Assembly (NCBI RefSeq): GCF_000209165.1
Contig: NC_009047.1
Coordinates: 868,001 to 932,000 of the forward strand
Source: Scheffersomyces stipitis CBS 6054
Lineage: Eukaryota > Ascomycota > Pichiomycetes > Serinales > Debaryomycetaceae
DNA: 64,000 nucleotides
Direction: 5' to 3'
Positions 52,687 through 61,332 of the stretch are shown here, one piece after another; the first letter of the stretch is position 1, and the number at the start of each line of letters is the position of its first letter. Under the pieces are notes generated by a model. It saw only the letters and a program-made list of their open reading frames with translations. It had not been told where the DNA came from and did not search any database. The position numbers and the translations under genes are program-made.

Positions 52687-53664
52687 CTATTTACCGGGCA
52701 AGGCCAACACATTCTTGGCTTGCTTTGGGAACTCTCGCACTAGTATCTCGCACTTGACCTCGCGACACAAGTCCTTCTTCTTGCTGAAAGGAACCTTCTG
52801 CAACAACTCTAGTCCTGTAGATCTCTCCAAGGCTTCCACGGGCACCTGGTATTTGGTCAAGTCGTCGGTGTTATCGATGCGCTCGTTGGGTAACACAAAG
52901 GCTCCGACACTGATCCGGTCGTCACCGTTGTTCTCCCCCACAATCAACTTGAAGAAGTGGGTCGGTACGGCAACATTTGGCGGAGACCCAATAACCTCGT
53001 AGGTGACTCTGTACTTTCCGTCGTCACATCTCTTTGGCAAGAATAATGGCCCCGTCATTATACGCACATTGTCGTATCTGTTAGTCAATCTACGTGCAAA
53101 GTCTTCGAAGTGTGCCCAGTAGTCTCTGTTGAATCCATCGCCCACCTGTGGAGACATGTTGGTCAAGTAGAACGTTTCATCCATAGCAACTTGGCTGAAC
53201 TTAGCGTCAGCTGCTGGAGCCTGGTGTCCCCTATCGTAGCCACTTCTGAAGAAGTCTCTCAATCTGCTTCTGAACTTGGCCGGAATAGCTTCATCTTCCT
53301 TGAAGACGGAATTCTTCCGGTCTACTCCGCTGCCCCTTTGCACTGACTCCTTGGTAATATGCTCTACGACCCAGTATGGGTTTCTAGTCTGTCTATTGTA
53401 GCAACTGACAAATTCACTTCTGTTTTGTAAATCGTGAATAGGGCCAGGAAAGCCGTATTTGAAGAACTGACTTGGCTTCACAAGTTCAGGATTGAATAAT
53501 GCCTTGTCTGGAGCCCCGTTGCCTCCATTTACTATTGCTGGAAGATTCTTGGAATCTGTTTTGCTTTCAGTAGCAACATCAGCTGGAGTTGAAGAACGGC
53601 CCCAGAAAAACGAGGCCACGCCCACAGTTCCTAATCCCAAGGTATTAACAAGAACTTTACTCAT
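52687..53664 (-). CDS. NUC1: Mitochondrial non-specific nuclease Nuc1 (EndoG family)
   Basis: 325 codons, size as in S. cerevisiae Nuc1 (329). A short N-terminal hydrophobic segment (about 6-22, LVNTLGLGTVGVASFFWG) gives mitochondrial inner-membrane anchoring. The DNA/RNA non-specific endonuclease domain has the catalytic DRGHQAPAADA (144-154, His147 as general base), the metal-binding Asn179 in VGDGFNRDYW, and the FYLTNMSPQ motif. The enzyme degrades DNA and RNA and takes part in mitochondrial recombination and cell death. It is complete, with the first ATG as start. Confidence 0.95.
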   Translation of the reverse strand: MSKVLVNTLGLGTVGVASFFWGRSSTPADVATESKTDSKNLPAIVNGGNGAPDKALFNPELVKPSQFFKYGFPGPIHDLQNRSEFVSCYNRQTRNPYWVVEHITKESVQRGSGVDRKNSVFKEDEAIPAKFRSRLRDFFRSGYDRGHQAPAADAKFSQVAMDETFYLTNMSPQVGDGFNRDYWAHFEDFARRLTNRYDNVRIMTGPLFLPKRCDDGKYRVTYEVIGSPPNVAVPTHFFKLIVGENNGDDRISVGAFVLPNERIDNTDDLTKYQVPVEALERSTGLELLQKVPFSKKKDLCREVKCEILVREFPKQAKNVLALPGK

Positions 53665-53914
53665 CTTGCAACAAACTGCTGAGAAATAGTCTGTTCTGTT
53701 TCTGTGATCTGTACTTTTAAGTGAATGTTAAAAGTTACGATTGAACCGGAAAATTTATTATCACCATCGCGCGTTTGAAAATATTTCCCCAGTATTTTGT
53801 TTGGTTGCGAAATGAATATACGGGAAGAATTGAGTTTTAGGCTGCACCACATCAAAGAACGGCTCAAGCTAATAGTTTTTAATGGTTGAGAACATGAGAA
53901 CATTCGTTGTATGA

Positions 53915-53938
53915 AACAGAAAATCTTGATTTTCTGTT
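53915..53938. repeat. Perfect 11-bp inverted repeat, 2-nt spacer
   Basis: AACAGAAAATC and GATTTTCTGTT are exact complements around a TT spacer, about 250 bases upstream of NUC1. Confidence 0.9.
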
Positions 53939-55972
53939 AGTCGGCAATGCCAATTCTAGAAGCATGCCTATGTCTGATTATGTTACTAGCTTTGGCTCGA
54001 AGTGTCGCTCACTTGCCTACTTATTTTATATTCTAATTCGCGAACATTCTAGTTTGTTTCGTTTCAAGTCTTTCTCTTTCCAGATACTTCTCTTCAAATT
54101 AAAATCTTTAGTTTCATGTTAACCAATAGAATGAGGAATATGTTTCTTATAATTTATGAAATTGAGAACAAACTTTAATCTATAATTCTAGTCCATACAT
54201 ATTTTTGAAAATTCCCAGCTACAAGGAGAACCCATAACGACAAAGTGCTCCTTCTTTGATTCTTGTATTTTAGAAGTGACGTAATGGGTATTTCCACATA
54301 ATTTGTCTCAAAATCGGTAATATTATGTAATTTTGTAGCGGATTCTCGGATTTCCTCCGAAGTCAATGGCACGATAACTTTGATTCATGCCTCACAAGCC
54401 GTGGCCCCAACCCATAGGTGGTTATCTAACAAAGTGGTGCCGTTTGTTATCACAATAGAATGGATATCTAACACTTGCGCATTTTCACGCCTCATTTGCA
54501 AATCTTACATGCTCCAACAGTTTCAAGATGGTCTTGGTTTACCTAACCAAGTTGCAAATCTCGACCCTGAAACTGCAAGGTGCTTGCAAGCATTTACGAA
54601 TTCGAGATATGTGGCTGGTCATGATGTTCACCGACGTTGACGTTACCGGCATTCGAAAATTTTGGTGACTTCATTCCAAATTTGATGTGGCATTCAAAAG
54701 TCATAAGGGGCCAGCATTTTAATTATTTTCAACTGGCTTCTGACACATTCATGACAAGCAATTTCAGGACAATATTCCAGACGTCATATTTCGCAATTCT
54801 CTTTTTAAGTCTACCAACGAAGGGGGTACGCTTCGGATAATTCCTCTGAAAATAGCCCCTATATGCATTGCTCCTTGATTCCACCTTCTGGGTCCAAATT
54901 CCGAGCATCATTGAGTCTAATTTCAAGTTGGGTCCGGCTGGAAATCAGTTGTGCATTTCCGTAAATTTTATAGGAATAAGCCCGTACAGAAAAAAACCAG
55001 AGTTCAAGAAATTTCCAACAATATACCAAGAAATTACAACCGAAGAAAACTGTCAAAAATGAGTAGACTTGGTGTAGTGGCCTTTTGTGCTAACACATAA
55101 CCCATTCCACTATCATATAACCCATCCAACCTACCATACTGAGACAGCCTACACTATTCGGCATCCTAATTAGCCGAAGCATTTCACCTGCATGTGTAAG
55201 GGGAACCTGCATCAACAGACATACAAAAGGCTTCAGCGGATATCGTTTTGGAGCCATTCACGAATGGCATCAGTTTCCACAATTGAATGTGAATGAGATA
55301 ATTCAAGTCGTCTTCTCAATCGTAATTACTACCGTAGATAACGAAAATTGCAAGTCACACCAACTGCAGATCTGCAACTTGATCCGGCATTGTTTCACAA
55401 TATTTGTTACATTGAAGCGCAACTAACGCATTAGGACATTGTTCCATGATTAAAGATGAAATCACGTACGGCTCCATTATCCGCTGATTTTCCCGGCATT
55501 TCGTCTTCTGATCTTGTTTGACACAGTACAGTAAACATCAACCTAGAAACATCTACCTTGGCATGGGATCAATTTGAGGATTGGGTTTCGATTGCAAAAT
55601 CAAACCTTGACCTTTTGCTTGCCAGCTTTTACAATTACCTAATCAAACATATATTTTCTGCGGCTTATCAGGATTCCAAAGCACATTTGCAACCAGTCTA
55701 AAAATACGGAGGCTTGTGCGATTGTAGTTAGGTAAGGTCATTCCAGCCCAATTGTATCAAGGGCTCGGTGGTCAAGATCGCTAGACCTTAAATTCTTGAT
55801 AAAAACACATGTACAAAAATTAAATACATCTCACAGTCAAAGTATTTTTTTTTTAGTCGAATCCACAGCTTCTGATACACTCTTTAGCCATTTATCTGAA
55901 ATACTACTGTTGCATGCCGATTTAGTATACCCAAAAATTGATAGCCATGGAATCCAAACTGCCTTTCTGGAC

Positions 55973-55980
55973 TATATAAA
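55973..55980 (+). promoter_or_regulatory. TATA box of the aspartic protease gene
   Basis: TATATAAA on the coding strand, 83 bases before the ATG at 56063, a typical yeast TATA position for a regulated, inducible gene. Confidence 0.7.
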
Positions 55981-56062
55981 CTGGTTGGAAACCCCAGAAA
56001 AACCATCAGCATTTGTTAAAAACCCATCAAGAAACTAAAAGTTTATAGATCTAAAGAAAAAG

Positions 56063-57325
56063 ATGGTTTCTGTTCTTTCTTTCACTCGCCAAGTGTTCCT
56101 TACCCTTGCTCTTTCATTGTTGGTTAACGGTTTGGTTGTTCCTTCTAATGAAGACTCAGTTGCTCTCGATAAGAGAAGTCCTGGTTTCCTTAAGCTTGAC
56201 TTCACAGTTGCTAGAGGTCAAGGTAAAGAATCATTGAACTTGACCAGTACAAATAAGCCATACTTCGTTTACCATGAAAAGTCGAAGAGAGCTACTGGTG
56301 AACCTGAAGTTACCTTGATTAACGAAAAGACTTTCTACGCTACTGACTTGGAAATAGGTTCTAACAAGCAAGCTGTTACTACCCTCATTGACACTGGTTC
56401 TTCCGATTTGTGGGTCGTTGATAAGTCTGCAAAATGTCAAGTGACTGAAACCGGACAGAGCTCAACCTACTGTTACGAATACGGTGTTTACGATCACACC
56501 AAGTCTTCTAGCTACCATAGCTTAGGAAGCAAGTTCTCGATTGAGTATGTTGACGGTACTAGTTCTACTGGTACTTGGGTCAAGGATGATGTATACTTTG
56601 CTGGAACCACCACTGGTGTTACACAGCTCCAATTTGGTGATGTTACCACCACTTCTTCTGGTTTTGGTGTTTTAGGTATTGGTTACGAGGCTAACGAAAG
56701 TACCAACACTGAGTACCCTAACTTGCCCGTCTTGTTGAAGACCCAGGGTGTCATTGCCAAGACCGCCTACTCGTTGTACTTGGCCCAAGAGGATGCTACC
56801 TCTGGGTCAGTCATCTTTGGTGGTATCGACCAGGCTAAATACCTGGGTTCGTTGATAACCTTGCCAGTTACAAGCTCGAGAGAATTGGCTATCCATTTGG
56901 GATCTGTTGCTATTAATGGTAAGACCATATCTGCCAACCTTAACCCAGTGTTGGACTCAGGTACTACTTTGACTTATTTGCCTACTAAGATTGTGGCCAG
57001 TATTGCCAGTGCCTTGAGTGGTACCGCCGATTCTAGTGTTGGTTACATCATTAACTGTAACCAACCAAGTAACAAATACTTAACTTTCAACTTTGATAGC
57101 GGTGCCACCATTAACGTCCCACTCTCTGAATTGGCTATTGATTTATACCTCACAAACGGTCAGAAGTACCAATACTGTGCTTTAGGTGTATTCGCTACCA
57201 GCAGTACCCCAATTTTGGGTGACAACTTCTTGAGAAGTGCCTATGTTGCCTACGATCTTGATGACAACACTATCTCCCTTGCCCAAGTGAAGTACACCAC
57301 GGCTGAAAACATTGTTCCATTTTAA
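56063..57325 (+). CDS. Secreted aspartic protease, candidapepsin type
   Basis: 420 codons. Signal peptide about 1-23, then a propeptide with two Kex2-type Lys-Arg sites (37-38 and 75-76, DKR and SKR); maturation is likely after 76. Catalytic Asp are in DTGS (110-113) and DSGT (298-301). Paired Cys frame the flap-side loop (AKCQVTETG...TYCYEYG) and the C-terminal pair (NCNQ, YCALG). The C-terminal GDNFLRSAYVAYDLDDNTIS matches candidapepsins closely. No C-terminal hydrophobic tail is seen, so it is probably released, not GPI-anchored. Codon 261 is CTG where Candida candidapepsins have Ser (AKY-S-GSL). Family number is not assigned. A TATA box precedes it. Confidence 0.93.
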   Translation: MVSVLSFTRQVFLTLALSLLVNGLVVPSNEDSVALDKRSPGFLKLDFTVARGQGKESLNLTSTNKPYFVYHEKSKRATGEPEVTLINEKTFYATDLEIGSNKQAVTTLIDTGSSDLWVVDKSAKCQVTETGQSSTYCYEYGVYDHTKSSSYHSLGSKFSIEYVDGTSSTGTWVKDDVYFAGTTTGVTQLQFGDVTTTSSGFGVLGIGYEANESTNTEYPNLPVLLKTQGVIAKTAYSLYLAQEDATSGSVIFGGIDQAKYLGSLITLPVTSSRELAIHLGSVAINGKTISANLNPVLDSGTTLTYLPTKIVASIASALSGTADSSVGYIINCNQPSNKYLTFNFDSGATINVPLSELAIDLYLTNGQKYQYCALGVFATSSTPILGDNFLRSAYVAYDLDDNTISLAQVKYTTAENIVPF

Positions 57326-57506
57326 GCTACTGAACTAGGTTCTGTTGTCTGGTACAACTTTTGATTTTGTTTTGTTTCTTGCCCAAATAAAAAAGTGAAA
57401 AAGTACCTTTTCCCTATTATATATTTGTTGCTGTTTCTGGTTGTTTAAACTTTCTACTTCAATATACATTTTATTTTTCATTTCGTTTTGAAGGAAACTC
57501 TGATTA
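57326..57506. other. Convergent protease / GPI17 tail region
   Basis: 181 bases, T-rich, ending in a run of T near 57526 inside the GPI17 tail. Nothing else is seen. Confidence 0.5.
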
Positions 57507-59063
57507 TTAATCGGCCTTCTTTTTTTTCAACCCTGTTTTGAAACTAACTAAGATCTTGATTAACGCTATGGCCAAAATAGAAGTGACAGGCCCAAGGAGG
57601 GGCAAGAAGACCGCCATCTTATGTTCATTTGGAAAGTACGCTTGCTGGACCATTTCTTTGTCAAAGAAGGCTCTGTCAGAAATCGTTAAAGCCTTTGATG
57701 ATATGGTCATGGAATTATGGTAGTTTTGTTTTTGGTTAATTTCGCTAATGGCCAACTTAACCAATTCGATAGACTTCAAGACATGTTCTTTAGTTTCATC
57801 TGGAATAGATATTTCATTCAATGAAACTGTGAGCTTGACAAGAGAATGTAAGTTTTCCAATGTTTTTTTCAAATTTTTAAATAAGGTCAATCTTGTCAAG
57901 GTATCGACTCTCATAGAGGGTGACTTGGGAAACGTGGCCAAGCCAAGTAACTGGAAAAGCTGAGAGGTAAAAATTTCCAATATTGGGATCAATTCCAACT
58001 CAGTAATGTTGACATCATATCCTTCAAGAATCGGCTTTTCCTTATTGAAAATGTATACACCACCCCATTGCTTCACCAAAAAGGCACCGTTATCCAAGTG
58101 GTCAATCACCCAAGGCTTGTTTTCGTAATTAGATTCTGGGAAGTAGACCAAGAAGTTAATAGAAGGATCCATATCATGTGTGTTCAAATTCCAGTCACCA
58201 AAGTTGATGAAAGTTGACAAATCTGATTCCTTCAAAATGTAAGCATTTTTCTTCTCGTCAAACACCACAGGTTTTTCAGTCTTAGAGTAGTACTGAACCT
58301 GAGTGCTGATAGAGAAGTTGGTGTAGTGGGTCAATTTGTTTAAGAATGGTTTCATTTGCTTGAGAGCAGTCTCAATATCCCACTTGACAGTTCTACCATT
58401 TTCTACAAGTAGAGAAAAGACTAAATTGTAGTTCGGTGAATATGGAACAACAATGTTTTTATCCAACTCTTTGGCCCTATTGTTGATAATAGACACTAAT
58501 TCAGATATTTCCTCTTTGAAAACCATGTCTACAAGTACTGAAGACAAAACCTGGTCCACCAACTTAGAGTCTATCCAATTCTGCGACACTTTCAACGTAG
58601 TTTCCTTTGAAAATGGAGACATATCAACAGCATCGTCTCCATTTTCATTTTCATCTTGAACAAGTTTCACGACATAGTCAATTTCCGGATCAATGCCAGG
58701 TGTGATTTTTTTCAAGTCGAGCGACCAAAAATTAGCAAGTTCTGGATACTTGGAGTTGACAAATTGGTTCAACTTCTCCTGAGAATCAGGAATAAAGACG
58801 TCTAACGTGGTCGGTATGTCTAAATAGACGGGGATTTTGAACAGAATGTCGTTGTGTAATGTGCTGGCCAAACTTGTGATTTCATCTACCGGCAAGTCTG
58901 CTCTGTATATGGCTGTTGTAAATTGCAAAACTGGATAACCTAAGCCCAATACTGTGAGTGCTACAATAAACACAATGAGACGTCTGATATATGCAATTGT
59001 GTCTGACTCAGGAACTTCCTGGTTTTGAACCTTGAGGCCATTTTCACTCTCCGTCTCAGTCAT
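57507..59063 (-). CDS. GPI17: GPI transamidase subunit Gpi17 (PIG-S)
   Basis: 518 codons. A membrane segment at about 29-50 (LIVFIVALTVLGLGYPVLQF) is followed by a large lumenal domain and a second membrane segment near 484-508 (VFLPLLGPVTSILAIALIKI). The protein ends KKKKAD, so the last four residues KKAD fit the KKXX retrieval signal. LPVDEITSL, then YDVNITELELIPI and the LTRLTLFKNLKKTL stretch fit PIG-S. The transamidase removes C-terminal GPI signals and attaches the anchor in the ER. It is divergent from TMA64 across about 310 bases. Confidence 0.88.
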   Translation of the reverse strand: MTETESENGLKVQNQEVPESDTIAYIRRLIVFIVALTVLGLGYPVLQFTTAIYRADLPVDEITSLASTLHNDILFKIPVYLDIPTTLDVFIPDSQEKLNQFVNSKYPELANFWSLDLKKITPGIDPEIDYVVKLVQDENENGDDAVDMSPFSKETTLKVSQNWIDSKLVDQVLSSVLVDMVFKEEISELVSIINNRAKELDKNIVVPYSPNYNLVFSLLVENGRTVKWDIETALKQMKPFLNKLTHYTNFSISTQVQYYSKTEKPVVFDEKKNAYILKESDLSTFINFGDWNLNTHDMDPSINFLVYFPESNYENKPWVIDHLDNGAFLVKQWGGVYIFNKEKPILEGYDVNITELELIPILEIFTSQLFQLLGLATFPKSPSMRVDTLTRLTLFKNLKKTLENLHSLVKLTVSLNEISIPDETKEHVLKSIELVKLAISEINQKQNYHNSMTISSKALTISDRAFFDKEMVQQAYFPNEHKMAVFLPLLGPVTSILAIALIKILVSFKTGLKKKKAD

Positions 59064-59375
59064 GCTTCCTCAACGAATAGAGGAAAGAAAAGGAACAAGC
59101 AAATGAATATAGACTCTTCTGGTATATTTGATATTTGGTACTGTTGTTATGTCGCGGTGTCGCGTCAGATCAAATCTGATGTGGTGAACAAGGAATGACA
59201 ATGTCGCGAAAAATTCATACTCTATGGAGCCCATGTCTTAACTATGTCCCTTAACTATGAGACCTAATTCACTATTTTATTCCAAAGACGAATCTGAATA
59301 TTTCCATATATTAACTATTTATGGGATTATATATGTCTGGCACATTCATACACATCTTTTCTCACGAGCATTGGC
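59064..59375. promoter_or_regulatory. Divergent promoter region, GPI17 / TMA64
   Basis: 312 A/T-rich bases. It contains a short repeat of TTAACTATG(A/T) (59236-59259) and a TATA-like stretch at 59325. No gene is seen. Confidence 0.5.
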
Positions 59376-61103
59376 ATGTTTAAGAAAGATCCCCAGCCAA
59401 AAGCCTCGGCCAATATCAAGTCTTCCGAGAGAAGAAAACTTCTACAGAATATTTGCAATGTCTATGGTCTAGTACAAGATGAGCTAGCAAAAGAAGCCAC
59501 GGTAGCACTTTTGCCAAACAACACCAAACAGGCTGCCTTTAAGAGTGTCCAAGGCTATAGCGGTACAATATACTCGGACGACAACGAAACACCTACGTGG
59601 TTCAAGTCTCGAGACTCCCAAATCTATCCATCATTGTTCACAGTATGGAAATGTCCTTACCTTCTTCCCACTGTGAAAACCCATCCCCATGTCATTGGTG
59701 TTTTGGAGGGGGGCGCTGATTTGATGTTGCCTGGAACAATACCGCCTTTTGATAAACGCTGTGTGAAGGGAGTCGTAGTTGGAGTTGTTGATAGTGCCAA
59801 CCCTACTGTGATCAAAGCTATTGGTAGATGTAAACTAAACTTGACACAGTTCGACACAGTAGTCGGAAGAACAGGAGTTGCCGTAGAAATTCTCCACCAT
59901 ATAGACGACGAACTTTACAAGCTTAACAAGTTTGTCGACATTGACATTCCGGAAGAACTAGACACCAAAATACCGTTGAAGGAAGCTGAATCTGAACTAG
60001 CTCCAGAGAATGAAGACAATGAAGAAATCGCACAAGAAAATAAAGACGAAATAGTCCCAGAACCTAAGGAAACAGCTGTAAGTCAAGGTACTCAATCGTA
60101 TAATATAGATGACGTGGCTGAACAAGTTAGTCTGCTTACGGTAGAAGAAGTAGACAATTTCTTTACCAGATCATTGTTACAGACAATAAAACTAGAAGAC
60201 ATTGAATTGCCTATCATTTCCTCCACCTTCATGTCTCTCTACATATACAAAAATCTCCCCGTGATAGACAGCAGCTACTGCAACATCAAAAGGACCTCCT
60301 GGAAAAAAACTTCCAAGTTCTTGAAGGCCATGGTGAAGTTGAAATACTTGGATGTTAAAGGAAAGGACGAAGACTTGACTATTATCAAGTTGCTTGACAA
60401 GAAGAATCCTCTTGTGGAGAACTTTGTACCCCACAAGACCATGGGAAAGTTGAACAGCGCAAGTCAAGGTCCTACCCAATCAAAGAAAGCAAATGAATTG
60501 TCTGTGGTGTCGCTTTATAAACCTACAAACAAGTCGCGAATGTTCTTCAATAAGGTAGACCAAGTGTTCAACAATTACTTCACCTCGTCTGAACTCCGCT
60601 CGTTATTGGAGAAGTATATCAAACTGGAGAATCTTCTGAATCCTAAGAACCCGAAGACAATTGTTTTGGACGACAATCTTCTTTCAATCACTGGCGGAGA
60701 ACGAGTTAGCCCCAGAGATCAAGTGTTTAAGGCGTTCTTAGCCAATTTCTCTCCTCACTACCAAATAAATGAACCAGGAGCATCTGGTAAGAAGGGAGAA
60801 GTCAAGAGAGGTCAACCACCCAAGATACTTATCATAACCGAGATGAAGATTGGTAGAAAGGTCATTACCAGAGTGTCTAATTTCGAAGACTTTTACATCA
60901 AGCCTCACCTCTTGTCCGAAGAACTCAAGGTGAAATGCTCAGGTTCAAGCACTATTGGACCATATGTGCAAAATCCGAAGATAACCGAGGTTACTGTCCA
61001 GGGTCCACATGGAAAGTTGATTATTGAGATGCTCAAAGAGAAGGGAGTACCAGTGACTTGCATTGAATTTCAGGACAAGGTGAAAAAGGGCAAGAAACGT
61101 TAG
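59376..61103 (+). CDS. TMA64: eIF2D/ligatin-family ribosome recycling factor Tma64
   Basis: 575 codons against 565 in S. cerevisiae. The N-terminus MFKKDPQPKASANIKSSERR is family-typical. A PUA domain lies at about 95-175 (HVIGVLEGGADLMLPG). An acidic linker (190-240) leads to a winged-helix/SWIB-type region (385-470). A SUI1/eIF1-like domain starts about residue 480 (KILIITEMKIGRKVITRV) and ends with IIEMLKEKGVP. Tma64 removes the 40S-bound tRNA after termination, in parallel with Tma20-Tma22. The C-terminus is basic (KKGKKR). Confidence 0.95.
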   Translation: MFKKDPQPKASANIKSSERRKLLQNICNVYGLVQDELAKEATVALLPNNTKQAAFKSVQGYSGTIYSDDNETPTWFKSRDSQIYPSLFTVWKCPYLLPTVKTHPHVIGVLEGGADLMLPGTIPPFDKRCVKGVVVGVVDSANPTVIKAIGRCKLNLTQFDTVVGRTGVAVEILHHIDDELYKLNKFVDIDIPEELDTKIPLKEAESELAPENEDNEEIAQENKDEIVPEPKETAVSQGTQSYNIDDVAEQVSLLTVEEVDNFFTRSLLQTIKLEDIELPIISSTFMSLYIYKNLPVIDSSYCNIKRTSWKKTSKFLKAMVKLKYLDVKGKDEDLTIIKLLDKKNPLVENFVPHKTMGKLNSASQGPTQSKKANELSVVSLYKPTNKSRMFFNKVDQVFNNYFTSSELRSLLEKYIKLENLLNPKNPKTIVLDDNLLSITGGERVSPRDQVFKAFLANFSPHYQINEPGASGKKGEVKRGQPPKILIITEMKIGRKVITRVSNFEDFYIKPHLLSEELKVKCSGSSTIGPYVQNPKITEVTVQGPHGKLIIEMLKEKGVPVTCIEFQDKVKKGKKR

Positions 61104-61332
61104 TAATTAGAATAGTTTTGTAATCTACGAATGTCAACTAGTCTTTAGTACTCTTAAGTATGCTTGAATACTGAGTCAAATAATAATGATGAAGTATAAT
61201 AATAATAATAATAATAGTAATATCCTATAATACATAAGAACCCGATATGAATGCAAACAAAGAAGTAAAGCTAATAAAACAAGTTATGAAAGTAAAATGC
61301 TAAATGAACAAGATGTAATCATAGAAACCGTT
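61104..61332. other. Convergent TMA64 / F-box gene tail with AAT repeat
   Basis: 229 A/T-rich bases between stops, with an (AAT)n run of about seven copies at 61196-61217. No gene is seen. Confidence 0.7.

Larger units (their letters stand above)
53665..56062. other. 2.4 kb intergenic region, NUC1 / protease gene
   Basis: A/T-rich, no confirmed gene. It holds an 11-bp perfect inverted repeat (53915-53938), an unassigned minus-strand frame at 54175-54384, a tRNA-Leu-like fragment near 55761-55797, a T run at about 55846-55855 and a TATA box at 55973-55980. The low coding density next to a secreted-protease gene suggests decayed sequence, but I cannot identify the sources. Confidence 0.5.
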
